A DNA stretch of 64,000 bases, from the NCBI GenBank assembly GCA_013214355.1, contig JABSSL010000094.1:1-64000 (forward strand). The letters are read 5' to 3'. Position 1 is the first letter of the stretch. Each line of letters begins with the position of its first letter. Origin of the DNA: Saprospiraceae bacterium (GTDB lineage: Bacteria; Bacteroidota; Bacteroidia; Chitinophagales; Saprospiraceae). Under the pieces are notes generated by a model. The model made no database searches. It had not been told where the DNA came from and saw only the letters and a list, made by a program, of their open reading frames with translations. A program made the position numbers and the translations under genes. Below, piece after piece: positions 1 through 11,305 of the stretch.

Positions 1-87
1 GGAGGCGGAGGGTGGATCCATAAGCCTACTGCGACGCCCTAAGCCGATCTGGCATTTCCCTACCAACATCTATCCCCGATTTCAAGG

Positions 88-228
88 CTACATGGGATTT
101 GTAGATGACAACACCTGCAAGGGCGGGGAGAACATGGAGCCGACTAGGAAGCCCACTCCGAATCCCCAGCCGATGTTGTGTACCTTTACCAGCAGCTCTC
201 CTTGGGCTTCAAAGATTAAAGACAACAT
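88..228 (-). CDS. Possible small ORF downstream of the ParE toxin, hypothetical
   Basis: An ATG-initiated reading frame of 46 codons runs on the minus strand just downstream of the toxin gene and ends at 88. An in-frame GTG lies 18 bases further upstream. The predicted peptide has a Gly-rich hydrophobic middle part (GWGFGVGFLVGSM) that could insert in a membrane. I recognise no family. It could equally be chance; the only support is its orientation behind the toxin-antitoxin pair. Confidence 0.15.
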   Translation of the reverse strand: MLSLIFEAQGELLVKVHNIGWGFGVGFLVGSMFSPPLQVLSSTNPM

Positions 229-260
229 TAACTCTGAGAGGTCCACGCTTCCGGTTTACA

Positions 261-587
261 TTAAATCAAAACCTTTTCTAATTCTGCAGGATTACGGTTA
301 CTATGGTCGATCTCTACCACGATAACCAATAAATCTTCCTCTTCTATCGTGTAGATGATGCGGTAAGACCATTTCAACACCCGTCGATAGGTGATGACCA
401 GATTGTCTACTCCTCTTAGCAAAGGATTTTTCTGTGGCATCTTAGCCAACCTCTTAAGCTCAGCAATGATTCCAGCCCTTACTTTTTCGGCAACTGTATC
501 TGATGCGGTTTGAGTTAGGTAATCTACAATCGATTTTAGGCTACTTTCAGCTTGTTCAGTAATTACTACTTGGTAGGTTTGATCCAT
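261..587 (-). CDS. RelE/ParE-family toxin of a type II toxin-antitoxin module
   Basis: This 108-residue protein has the layout of the ParE/RelE toxin fold: an N-terminal beta strand (YQVVITEQAE), two helices with SLKSIVDYLTQ and a central AELKRLAKMP stretch, and C-terminal strands carrying YRRVLKWSYRIIYTI and VEIDHSNRNP. ParE toxins poison DNA gyrase and RelE toxins cleave mRNA on the ribosome; the sequence alone does not settle which applies, although the long helical hairpin resembles ParE. The gene overlaps the end of the upstream small ORF by 22 bases, the usual antitoxin-first arrangement with translational coupling. Usual length for the family is 90-110 residues, so it appears intact. 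Confidence 0.85.
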   Translation of the reverse strand: MDQTYQVVITEQAESSLKSIVDYLTQTASDTVAEKVRAGIIAELKRLAKMPQKNPLLRGVDNLVITYRRVLKWSYRIIYTIEEEDLLVIVVEIDHSNRNPAELEKVLI

Positions 588-832
588 CCCTTCGACTTTT
601 CATCTAATTCATCAACACTGATGTAATTCCCTTTTCTAGCTGCTGCAACCTCATTATCCAAAATATCTTGAACTTCGCTGGCGCGTCTAGGGTTTCCATG
701 CACATCATAACTAATAATGGGATCTTCTTCGGTAAGATAGGCCTCCATCATGGCGTAGACCATTCTCAGAAGCTTCTCATCTGCTTCCTCCAATTGCTTT
801 AACACAGCTTCTTTGATTTCTGTAGTACTCAT
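566..832 (-). CDS. Antitoxin partner of the ParE-like toxin
   Basis: This 88-residue acidic protein starts with MSTTEIKEAVLKQLEEADEK and ends DELDEKSKGWIKPTK. An N-terminal helical segment on subunits of a toxin-antitoxin dimer followed by a charged tail that would wrap the toxin is typical of Bacteroidota antitoxins found before ParE genes; the middle GNPRRASEVQ stretch is also seen in that group. The reading frame is open back to 871, but the ATG at 832 is preferred because the extra 13 residues look non-coding. It overlaps the toxin by 22 bases, and such antitoxins normally repress their own promoter, which would lie in the region from 833 onward. No ribbon-helix-helix or HTH is obvious. 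Confidence 0.7.
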   Translation of the reverse strand: MSTTEIKEAVLKQLEEADEKLLRMVYAMMEAYLTEEDPIISYDVHGNPRRASEVQDILDNEVAAARKGNYISVDELDEKSKGWIKPTK

Positions 833-3521
<2,689 letters not shown>

Positions 3522-3582
3522 CACGCCGTAAGCGCAAAACTTATCCTTTGATTCCATGTTGGAATATCAGAAAAGCACAGGA

Positions 3583-3608
3583 GGTGGCCCATTTGGGCCA
3601 CCTTTTTT
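3583..3608 (+). terminator. Rho-independent terminator of katG
   Basis: A perfect 8-bp stem (GGTGGCCC pairing with GGGCCACC) with a 4-base loop is followed directly by six T residues. It sits 62 bases after the katG stop codon and in front of the convergent permease gene. Confidence 0.9.
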
Positions 3609-3623
3609 ATTTAAGGTAAGCAC

Positions 3624-5978
3624 TTATTCGTCTCGCAAAGAAAGAATAGGATTAGCCAAAGAGGACTTCACACTTTGCAAACCGACAGTTGTCATAGCTA
3701 TAAACAAAGAGGTAAAGCCAGCCATCGCAAATACGCCCCAATGTAGATCTATGCTATAAGCGTAGTCATTCAACCAAAGTCGCATCACATACCAGGCTAA
3801 AGGAGTAGCAATCAGAATGGCGAGTAGAACCAGTCGCAAGAAGTCCTTGGAGAGCAGCGAAGTAATTTGCAGCACACCAGCTCCCAATACTTTCCGAATT
3901 CCGACCTCCTTCACTCGACGCCTAGCATCGAAGGTAGCTAAGCCAAATAGACCAAGGCAGGAGATGAAGATGGCTAGAAAGGTGAAGTATTTTGAAAGGG
4001 AAGATACCTTTTGCTCAGCAACATACTGTGCCTGATAATCCTCATCCAAGAACTCATAATCAAAAGGAAAGCCTGGGTTAAAATCAGCATAAAGGTCCTG
4101 CAAACGATCCACCACTTGATGCTCCTGCCCCACCTCAGTCCTGATCATGACTTTGTGTGTCCACTCTGGGCGATACACGAAAAACAAGGGACCGATTTCC
4201 TCCCTCAAAGAAGTGAAATGAAAGTCTTTCGACACACCTATAATTTCAAAGGAGCTTCCTTGAATAGCCACCTCTGTACCCAGCGGATTCTCCAGTCCCA
4301 TAAATTCTATGGCTGATTCATTGAAAATAATCTTATTCTCCTCCGCCCCGTAGGTATCTGAAAAAGAACGTCCCTCCAGTATCTCCACATCCAAAGTCTC
4401 AATCATATCATAGTTGACCGGCCGCATTTCAAAGGCATTTTTATTGTCCGTCTTTCCTTCCCACTTTTCGACGATAAATGTATTTCTATCCCCTATCAGA
4501 CTCTGGCCAATGCTAGAAGCATTTTTCACGCCCGGCATCTGTTTAACCTCTGACAGGAATGTTCCGAGATCTGTCCGTACTTTACCTTCCACGTCAAATT
4601 GCAGGAGACTATTTTTGTTGTACCCCAGGTTTTTGTTTTGCAAGTAGTTCAATTGCTGGTACACAATAAAGGCGGCTACTATCATCATAAAACTTAGGAT
4701 GAATTGCCCTACTACTAGCACCTTCCTGATATTTCTACTTCCTGATGAAGCAATCAATTTCCCCTTTAGAGCAGCAGCAGGTTTAAAGGCAGCCATGAAG
4801 AGGGAAGGATAGCTTCCTGCCACCAAGCCTGTTAAGGCTGCTAAAGCAATGGCCACCAATAGAAATTGGCTATTGAAAGACCAGACTAATGCTTTTCCGG
4901 TAAGCTGACTGAAAGTGGGAAGCAATACATTCACTAATGTTAAAGCTACCCCCATAGCCAGGAACGATAGCACTAGGGTTTCGCCCAGAAACTGCAATGC
5001 TAAACCACCCCGACCAAGCCCTAGAATCTTTTTCACTCCTACTTCCTTAGAACGTTCGGAAGCCATGGCCGTAGACAAATTCATGAAATTGATACAAGCA
5101 ATCAATAGGATCAGCATGGCAATCAGAGAGAACAAGCGAACATACTGTATACGGCCACCCGTTGCCTGACCATTTTCGTAAGTTCCAAAGAGGTAAGCAT
5201 CGGTATAATCTCTAGCCTCCAAGATAGTCAGCAACTGATTTTCGTCTCTGCGGCTATTGAGGTAATCTGCGATTTTTTCATTGAAAACGGACACCCTTGC
5301 CCCTTCTCTCAAGGCTACATAGGTGCTAACAGTTGAATAATTCCAGTTCAGCGCCCAGGCATTGGCTGACTTAAAGGCTTCAAAGGGTAAGACAAAGTCA
5401 AATTGTAAACTGGCATTACTTGGAGGCGATTTGAATATTCCACTAATCTGATAAGGCATTTCCTGTTGGCATTGGAGCACCTTACCTACAATGTCTTCAG
5501 TCGTATTAAAGAGCTTAATCGCCAACTTGTCTGAAATTACAATAGAAGACTTATCCATCAGGACAGTAGCAGGATCTCCTTCCAACAACTCATATTTGAA
5601 AAGGTCGAAGAAAGCTGGGCTCGCGTGGCGCCCATCAGCTTTTAGGATATTATCCTCAAAAGCTAAAGTTACGTTGTCAAACTTTCGGACTGCGATCGCA
5701 TGCTTAATTTCCGGAATATCCTGTGCAAGATACTCTGCCAGCTGACTTGGAGTACTAAAGCCCGTGGATAGACCTTCTTCCTCCTGGAAATGCATAATCA
5801 GTTCGTACGGCCCATTCTCTGCTTTGAGAAATTTGTCCACTTTCATTTCATCAGCTACCCAATAGTAGATCATTAATGCGCTGGCCAGGCCAATAGATAA
5901 CCCGATCAAGTTGATGGAAAAGGCGCCCTTATTCCGGGCAAATCCTCTGAAGATGAGTTTAAGGGTGTTCAGGATCAT
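3624..5978 (-). CDS. MacB/FtsX-type ABC transporter permease, tandem form
   Basis: This 784-residue inner-membrane protein has two permease halves. Each has a first membrane helix (FSINLIGLSIGLASALMIYY near residue 25), a large periplasmic MacB-type domain, and an FtsX-like cluster of three helices. The conserved cytoplasmic coupling motif is visible twice, as ASERSKEVGVKKILG (about residue 305) and DARRRVKEVGIRKVLG (about residue 690). Such eight-helix permeases are abundant in Bacteroidota and usually work with a MacB/LolD-like ATPase encoded elsewhere; none is adjacent here. Substrates of the superfamily include lipoproteins and peptides, but this one cannot be assigned. The gene is divergent from a second related permease at 6555, separated by about 570 bases. 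Confidence 0.9.
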   Translation of the reverse strand: MILNTLKLIFRGFARNKGAFSINLIGLSIGLASALMIYYWVADEMKVDKFLKAENGPYELIMHFQEEEGLSTGFSTPSQLAEYLAQDIPEIKHAIAVRKFDNVTLAFEDNILKADGRHASPAFFDLFKYELLEGDPATVLMDKSSIVISDKLAIKLFNTTEDIVGKVLQCQQEMPYQISGIFKSPPSNASLQFDFVLPFEAFKSANAWALNWNYSTVSTYVALREGARVSVFNEKIADYLNSRRDENQLLTILEARDYTDAYLFGTYENGQATGGRIQYVRLFSLIAMLILLIACINFMNLSTAMASERSKEVGVKKILGLGRGGLALQFLGETLVLSFLAMGVALTLVNVLLPTFSQLTGKALVWSFNSQFLLVAIALAALTGLVAGSYPSLFMAAFKPAAALKGKLIASSGSRNIRKVLVVGQFILSFMMIVAAFIVYQQLNYLQNKNLGYNKNSLLQFDVEGKVRTDLGTFLSEVKQMPGVKNASSIGQSLIGDRNTFIVEKWEGKTDNKNAFEMRPVNYDMIETLDVEILEGRSFSDTYGAEENKIIFNESAIEFMGLENPLGTEVAIQGSSFEIIGVSKDFHFTSLREEIGPLFFVYRPEWTHKVMIRTEVGQEHQVVDRLQDLYADFNPGFPFDYEFLDEDYQAQYVAEQKVSSLSKYFTFLAIFISCLGLFGLATFDARRRVKEVGIRKVLGAGVLQITSLLSKDFLRLVLLAILIATPLAWYVMRLWLNDYAYSIDLHWGVFAMAGFTSLFIAMTTVGLQSVKSSLANPILSLRDE

Positions 5979-6491
5979 GGCTTTTCTTTTTGTTAAGATG
6001 AATTTTCGAAATGCTACTGATGATGGCCTGATGGTTGACTTGGGCTGGACAAAGTCTCAGACGGTAAGAGGACAGAAACCAGCTTACAGACGAACTAGCA
6101 ATAGGCGTCTGACAGCGCAGCCTTCTGACCTCCTACCTCTACTTACAATCAAAAAACAAGCCAAGCTTACAACCCGTTAAAAGTCAACAACATACTAATA
6201 ATGTGAGAGTTAAGCCCAAGGAATAGTTGTCCGTATATGTGCATTTGCTGTGCGATACTGAACACTAGCAAACGTCCTTTAGAGTATGTTTAAATTTAAA
6301 TATTGGCCCTGTCTGCTGGCGCTAGCCAGGCAGGCTGCAAATGTCCCTTTTCGTCTCAAAGACCGAAATTAAAACACACGCTTACCCACTAATCACCTGG
6401 CGTTCTAAATCGGTATGAATACTGAAATTATCGAAACAAAAGCCCACAAATCTCCTTTTAGTCCCCGAAATAGGCCAATAAATAGATTTCA
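5979..6491. other. Intergenic region between two divergent permease genes
   Basis: This stretch holds the divergent promoters of the two permeases. The only structure I see, besides the inverted repeat at 6492-6533, is an imperfect GC-rich hairpin around 6308-6334 (arms CTGCTGGC and GCCAGGCAG with a GCTA loop). No coding region is supported; the open frame on the plus strand at 5911-6180 is mostly antisense to the permease start. Confidence 0.4.
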
Positions 6492-6533
6492 TTTGCAAAA
6501 GTGAAAGATAGTTATTACTTTCACTTTTGCAAA
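6492..6533. repeat. Perfect 16-bp inverted repeat in front of a permease gene
   Basis: The arms TTTGCAAAAGTGAAAG (6492-6507) and CTTTCACTTTTGCAAA (6518-6533) are exact reverse complements separated by ten bases. The right arm ends 21 bases before the ATG at 6555. No T-run follows, so it is not a standard terminator. It may be an operator for a dimeric regulator or an RNA hairpin in the 5' leader. An open frame with a GTG at 6501 runs straight through it, which makes that GTG an unlikely start codon. Confidence 0.85.
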
Positions 6534-6554
6534 CCTAATGTAATTGCATCGCTC

Positions 6555-9155
6555 ATGCATGAAAAAGGTTACCCGAGATGGGCAGATCGCTTCCTGAAGT
6601 GGTACTGTCGGACTGAACTATTGGAGGAAATCCAAGGAGACCTCTATGAAATTTTTGAGCATGAGCGCCAACAGCATGGCTTAACGAAGGCAAGAAGAAA
6701 ATTCTCATGGAATGTGCTTCGCACGTTCCGTTTATCTACTATTAAACGACTTCACCCGAAATTTCGCCTTATGTCATTTAGAAGCCATTTCAAGATCTCC
6801 TATCGACAATTGATCAAACAGAAATACTATAGCCTGATCAATATCCTTGGACTAGCCGTCGGTTTTTGTTGCTGCTTTTTCATCGGACAATTTATTTTAC
6901 AGGAGCTAAGCTATGACAAAAGCCATCCCGCCGGGCAACAGCTATTCCGTATACTTACCGAACGAACGGGTAGTGATGGATCAGAATTCGGAATTTACCA
7001 CAACCCTCCTCTCGCTGAACTAGCCGAGGTCAATTTGCCCGAAGTAGAAAGTAGCTTTAGGGTAAGAGCAGGAGGAAGCCGCTTGGTCAAAACTGCTGCC
7101 GGCTCAGAAAGTCACCACGAGGAACTATTTCTGTATGTGGATCAAAGCATGCTGACCCTATTGGATTTCCCGCTATCATTCGGGGATCCACAGACAGCAC
7201 TGAGTAAGCCAAATAGTATCGTACTCACCGAGGAAAAAGCACGTAAGTATTTCGGCAGTGAAAACCCGGTTGGACAAGAGCTATTTTTAAGTAATCAACC
7301 CGAACAGCCTTTCCAGGTAACAGGTGTAGTAAGTAACAAACGGCCCTCTTCTCACATTGATTATGACTTTTACTTGTCGATGAATACGCTGGAAGAAAGT
7401 TACTCCGGGAGCTGGAGACGATCTAGCTACCCCACCTACCTAGCGCTCAACCCAGGAAGTGATCCCGCAGCTGTGGCGGACAAGCTCAGAACCCTTGCTC
7501 AGCCCCACAAAGAGGGCTTTTTTGAAGAGGGATATCAATACCAACTTCAACCTATAGAAGATATCTATTTGTATTCCTCAACCGTCACCTCCTACGGGCA
7601 TTGGCCATCGGGTGATCCTAGATATATCTGGTTATTTGGAGCCATCGGCTTGGTCATACTCCTATTAGCAGTGATCAATTTCGTAAATCTATCTACTGCA
7701 AGATCAACTGTACGTGCACAAGAAGTTGGGATCAGGAAAATACTGGGCTCTGGAAAGGGGCAACTGGTCGGTCAGTACTTAATTGAAGCTATCCTACAAA
7801 GTCTGGTGGGTATCACCATCGGACTACTCATCATACAACTACTAACCCCCTCTTTAGAAAGTTTAACTCAAAAAACGCTTCCCATTCCATGGGATACGCT
7901 CTGGTTCATTCCCAGCATGCTAGGCATTGCCATCCTATTGGGAATTTTGTCAGGACTTTATCCGGCTTTCTTTCTCGCTTCTTTTGCTCCCAAGCGCATC
8001 CTTCAGTCGAGAGGAGCCGATGTAAGAAAAGGTGGGCTCAAATGGGGCTTGATGACTGTGCAATTCGCAGCCTCCTTTGTATTAATCTTTTGTACAGTCT
8101 TGATCTTTCAGCAAATGCAATACGTGCAGCAGAAAAATCTGGGTTTTGATCGAGAACAAGTAATTGTCTTAGAAGATGTCTATTCCTTAGGAGAGCGACA
8201 GGCTAGCTTCAAAAGAGAACTTAGCAAATTATCTGAGGTGGAGCATATCTCTTTCAGTAGTTATCTTCCCGTCGATGGTTATCTACTGAACGGCTCTAGT
8301 TTTCAGCACCCCGACAGTGCCGCAGGTAGCCAGGAAGTCGAGCTTCGTCGCTGGTTTATTGACGAAAACTATCTAGAAGCACTGGATATGCAGTTGGTAC
8401 AAGGGCGCAACTTCTCCACAGACTTATCCTTAGATTCTAATGCAATCATCCTGAATGAGCGCGCAGTAGAAATGCTAGGATTTGAAGATCCCATTGGACA
8501 AGCGCTAGAGATTAATAAAAAATACACAGTTGTGGGTGTCGTAGCTGATTTCCACTTTCGCTCCATGAAGCAGGATGTACTCCCATTAGCCTTTCATCAC
8601 GAAGCAACACGTCGCCCCCCCGCCTCGGCCATCGTGCGCTATCAATCAAACAATGTACAAGCCCTTCTAGCTAAAATTGAAGATAGCTGGAAGACCTTTA
8701 ACCCCGATCAAAGTTTGAGATACCACTTCTTGGACGAGCGATTTGAACGAATGTATGCCGGAGAAAGAAGAACGGGCTTAACGTTTGGCATCTTTGCTGG
8801 GATCGCCATCTTTATCGCTTGCCTAGGCCTCTTCGCCATGACCACCTTTACCGCCGAGCAACGCAAAAAGGAGCTGAGTATTCGAAAGATCCTTGGCGCC
8901 ACGGTCAGAGAACTTTTCCGCTTGCAAACAGAACGATACCTTAAAATACTAGCGTTAGCCGTACTCATCGGTGCTCCAATCGCGTATCAGTTAATGCGCA
9001 ACTGGTTGGATGACTTCGCCTATCGAATAGATATATCGTTCGGTGTTTTCTTCTTGTCCATCGGGCTGACCCTCTTCTTCGTTCTGCTCATTATTAGCAG
9101 GCAGGCTTTGCGGGTGGCCAATGCCAACCCAGTACATGCTTTACGGCAGGACTAG
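6555..9155 (+). CDS. MacB/FtsX-type ABC transporter permease with N-terminal permease prefix domain
   Basis: This 866-residue permease (ATG at 6555) has the same two-half MacB/FtsX layout as the divergent gene, plus a soluble N-terminal segment of about 70 residues. That segment reads RWADRFLKWYCRTELLEEIQ and continues with GDLYEIFEHE, matching the permease prefix domain 2 found on many Bacteroidota and Acidobacteriota permeases. The first membrane helix follows at about residue 90 (YSLINILGLAVGFCCCFFIG). FtsX coupling motifs are RAQEVGIRKILGSG and QRKKELSIRKILGA. The frame is open upstream to a GTG at 6501, but that codon lies inside a perfect inverted repeat and the prefix domain begins near the ATG, so I chose 6555. 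No ATPase gene is adjacent. It ends at a shared terminator before the convergent cupin gene. Confidence 0.88.
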   Translation: MHEKGYPRWADRFLKWYCRTELLEEIQGDLYEIFEHERQQHGLTKARRKFSWNVLRTFRLSTIKRLHPKFRLMSFRSHFKISYRQLIKQKYYSLINILGLAVGFCCCFFIGQFILQELSYDKSHPAGQQLFRILTERTGSDGSEFGIYHNPPLAELAEVNLPEVESSFRVRAGGSRLVKTAAGSESHHEELFLYVDQSMLTLLDFPLSFGDPQTALSKPNSIVLTEEKARKYFGSENPVGQELFLSNQPEQPFQVTGVVSNKRPSSHIDYDFYLSMNTLEESYSGSWRRSSYPTYLALNPGSDPAAVADKLRTLAQPHKEGFFEEGYQYQLQPIEDIYLYSSTVTSYGHWPSGDPRYIWLFGAIGLVILLLAVINFVNLSTARSTVRAQEVGIRKILGSGKGQLVGQYLIEAILQSLVGITIGLLIIQLLTPSLESLTQKTLPIPWDTLWFIPSMLGIAILLGILSGLYPAFFLASFAPKRILQSRGADVRKGGLKWGLMTVQFAASFVLIFCTVLIFQQMQYVQQKNLGFDREQVIVLEDVYSLGERQASFKRELSKLSEVEHISFSSYLPVDGYLLNGSSFQHPDSAAGSQEVELRRWFIDENYLEALDMQLVQGRNFSTDLSLDSNAIILNERAVEMLGFEDPIGQALEINKKYTVVGVVADFHFRSMKQDVLPLAFHHEATRRPPASAIVRYQSNNVQALLAKIEDSWKTFNPDQSLRYHFLDERFERMYAGERRTGLTFGIFAGIAIFIACLGLFAMTTFTAEQRKKELSIRKILGATVRELFRLQTERYLKILALAVLIGAPIAYQLMRNWLDDFAYRIDISFGVFFLSIGLTLFFVLLIISRQALRVANANPVHALRQD

Positions 9156-9164
9156 TGATAAACG

Positions 9165-9202
9165 GGAAGTCGGAAATAGGATATATGCCCTTTCCGACTT
9201 CC
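9165..9202. terminator. Hairpin between convergent permease and cupin genes
   Basis: A perfect 12-bp stem (GGAAGTCGGAAA with TTTCCGACTTCC) and a 14-base loop lie in the 52 bases between two convergent stop codons. There is no clear T-run on either side. Position suggests a bidirectional terminator or mRNA 3'-end stabiliser. Confidence 0.65.
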
Positions 9203-9207
9203 ACTTG

Positions 9208-9684
9208 CTAAGCTTGCTTCAACTCCAGCGCACTCAACTTCTCCCCTTCCCGGGGCAAATCAAATTGAATCCATTCCCTGTTCAAGTGTATATCTAATGT
9301 ATCTAGACGCCCAGGCCCAAGATTCTTATAGGCATGCGGTACGTTGGCGGGGCCAATGACCAGATCTCCCTCCTTGGCAACAAACTTTGCATCTCCTACG
9401 GTAAATTCTGCGCTCCCATTCAGTATGTGAAAAATCTCATCATAGGGGTGCACATGTAGATTAGGGCCCTCGCCAATCTCGTCTACGCTATATCGAATCA
9501 CTACAGCCTCAAAACCGTGGTGATGCCCCTCTACCACTCCCTTGGGTGGACCTGACGCCTTAATCCACTCGAGTTTTGGGATATGGACAGGGTCGATATG
9601 AGACACTTTGGGCTTAACTCTTTTGATTTCATCAATAGCTAGTATAGTTTCGAGACCTTCTTGTTTATGGATGCTTTCTTTCAT
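9208..9684 (-). CDS. Cupin-domain protein
   Basis: This 158-residue protein is a single-domain cupin. Cupin motif 1 is GPNLHVHPYDEIFHILNG with probable metal ligands H77, H79 and E83; motif 2 is GDLVIGPANVPHAYKNLG with the fourth ligand H117. An N-terminal 50-residue extension is less conserved. The family includes dioxygenases, isomerases and sugar-binding proteins, and no specific substrate can be assigned. It lies 83 bases downstream of the flavoprotein gene on the same strand and may share its transcript. No signal peptide is present, so it is cytoplasmic. Confidence 0.8.
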   Translation of the reverse strand: MKESIHKQEGLETILAIDEIKRVKPKVSHIDPVHIPKLEWIKASGPPKGVVEGHHHGFEAVVIRYSVDEIGEGPNLHVHPYDEIFHILNGSAEFTVGDAKFVAKEGDLVIGPANVPHAYKNLGPGRLDTLDIHLNREWIQFDLPREGEKLSALELKQA

Positions 9685-9767
9685 AATTCTATCGGGTTTG
9701 AGTTGTATAAAATATTGAGATTAAACCGTACTTGTTGAGCACACGTAGACCATGGTAGGTCTGAGTT

Positions 9768-10421
9768 TTATGCTGCCACATTTCCTAATTTCCCTACTTT
9801 TTTAAGCCAAGATTTCCGGAAGGAAAGAGAGGACTCCTTAATAGGCGCTATGTAGGTAACCTTGACCGGTTTCACACCACAAAATTCCAACGTCCCTTTC
9901 TTAAACTGATTGATCAAAGGACTTCTCATGAATAGGTAATCATACCATCTAACGGTATCCGCTGTAATCACCAAACGTGCCGTTTTTCCCTTTAGCAGTC
10001 GACGAGGGAATAGCTTTCCCTTTTGGTACTTAAAGAATACCCCGGGAAGAAAAATTCGATCGATAAAGCCTTTCATCAGGGCGGGTAGACCATACCACCA
10101 CATGGGAAAGAACCAGACTAGATGATCCGCCGCTTTGATTTTTTCAATAGCTTCCAGAAGGTCCGGTTCTAGCTTACTTACTTTGCGATAGCCATAAGCC
10201 AAATTTGGGTTGAAGGCAAGGTCTGCCAGCCTGATTACATCCAGCACAATCCTTGATTGATCTATTCCCTGGAGGTAGGCCTCAGCAAGGGCATAGTTAA
10301 AACTCTCTTTGTCTGGATGACCGATGATGACCAGCACCTTTTTCGTGCCTTTACGACCGGTATCCGTGCTGAAATCTCCAGTTATCTCATCCTCCATTCT
10401 CAATTCCTGTACATTTTCCAT
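9768..10421 (-). CDS. NAD(P)H dehydrogenase (quinone)-like flavoprotein
   Basis: The 217-residue protein has a flavodoxin-like fold of the NQO1/KefF/MdaB type. After a 25-residue N-terminal tail, the phosphate-binding part of the FMN/FAD site appears as KKVLVIIGHPDKESFNYALA. The active-site signature FFPMWWYGLPALMKGFIDR (about residue 110) matches this family. Members carry out two-electron reduction of quinones or other electrophiles with NAD(P)H in the cytoplasm. The length is slightly above the family average of 190-200 residues because of the N-terminal tail, so initiation at the downstream Met9 is possible. The cupin gene downstream suggests co-transcription, perhaps in a stress response; that is inference. 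Confidence 0.85.
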   Translation of the reverse strand: MENVQELRMEDEITGDFSTDTGRKGTKKVLVIIGHPDKESFNYALAEAYLQGIDQSRIVLDVIRLADLAFNPNLAYGYRKVSKLEPDLLEAIEKIKAADHLVWFFPMWWYGLPALMKGFIDRIFLPGVFFKYQKGKLFPRRLLKGKTARLVITADTVRWYDYLFMRSPLINQFKKGTLEFCGVKPVKVTYIAPIKESSLSFRKSWLKKVGKLGNVAA

Positions 10422-10570
10422 TGTGTTTTGATTTTTCTTTTCTGCTCGAATTGATTATTTGTAACAGGACAAATATGGAGGAGAACAGGCTGTCAATCGT
10501 TCTAAAATGAGAATGTGGACGATTTAGTGAAAATCAGTCATTCCTAGACTCCAAAGTCTTTTCAGGGATG

Positions 10571-11251
10571 CTAGTCCCCTTTTTTCCCACCTTTAACCCA
10601 CAACCAAATGGCAAGTCCCAGTTCTCCTAAGACCATAGGTAGGGTGAGTATTGTTTCCACTACTTTCACATATTGAGGGTTAAGATCAGCTAATCTAGCC
10701 AGATGGATAATGATGTAAGCGACTCCCGCTACCAGTGTTAGATATCCTAGGACTTTTGGAATTCTTCGGTGCAGGTTCATCAATATACCAGTCACTATCA
10801 GATGGACTCCAAATAGGACCAAGCCACCAAACCAAATAGCTTCAAACAATTCAAAATTTCTATATACCGTTTGATTAGATGGCTCTTCCTCCATCAAGGT
10901 TTGGGCAAGATAAAAGGTTGCTACTCCAAAGATCAAGGTATAGATAAACCTAAGCAGACCAGCAGCTAAAGAGAGTTTTCGATCATCATCTACAAAGAAG
11001 GCGTATAGTCCATAGGAAACCACTAGATCTAAAACTAGGGTTATTAGTATCCCGATAACCATAGTTTGATACATTCCTAAATTGTTGAGGACATTATCCT
11101 TCAGCTCGTTCCCCTGATCTGGTGTAAATAATGTTGGGAAAGCGTAGCCTAGCGCATACCCTCCTGAGATTGCCATCATTACTATCGCTAGGCCTGTAAT
11201 TATAGCTAGGCTTCTCTTGCTGAATACGGTTTTGTTGGTACTGGAATTCAT
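10571..11251 (-). CDS. DUF4386 family integral membrane protein
   Basis: The 226-residue protein has about six predicted membrane helices, beginning with LAIITGLAIVMMAISGGYALGY (residues 15-36) and ending with ILTLPMVLGELGLAIWLWVKG. The arrangement and loop motifs (DDDRKLSLAAGLLRFIYT, GVHLIVTGILM) match DUF4386, a family without known function, frequent in Bacteroidota and Actinobacteria. It lies 54 bases downstream of the large AraC-type fusion regulator on the same strand, so it could be controlled by or co-transcribed with it. Confidence 0.8.
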   Translation of the reverse strand: MNSSTNKTVFSKRSLAIITGLAIVMMAISGGYALGYAFPTLFTPDQGNELKDNVLNNLGMYQTMVIGILITLVLDLVVSYGLYAFFVDDDRKLSLAAGLLRFIYTLIFGVATFYLAQTLMEEEPSNQTVYRNFELFEAIWFGGLVLFGVHLIVTGILMNLHRRIPKVLGYLTLVAGVAYIIIHLARLADLNPQYVKVVETILTLPMVLGELGLAIWLWVKGGKKGD

Positions 11252-11305
11252 TTTCTTTGTTTTTCCACAAAGAAATATCCAATAGGAAAGTAAATCGTTC
11301 TGATT

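Noticed and set aside
92-325. 77-codon plus-strand ORF at the window start
   Set aside because: It overlaps the end of the ParE toxin gene on the other strand and the encoded sequence looks non-coding, rich in Pro/Thr without any motif.
6501-6554. 18-residue N-terminal extension of the second permease from a GTG
   Set aside because: The codons are part of a perfect inverted repeat and the prefix domain starts at the ATG at 6555.
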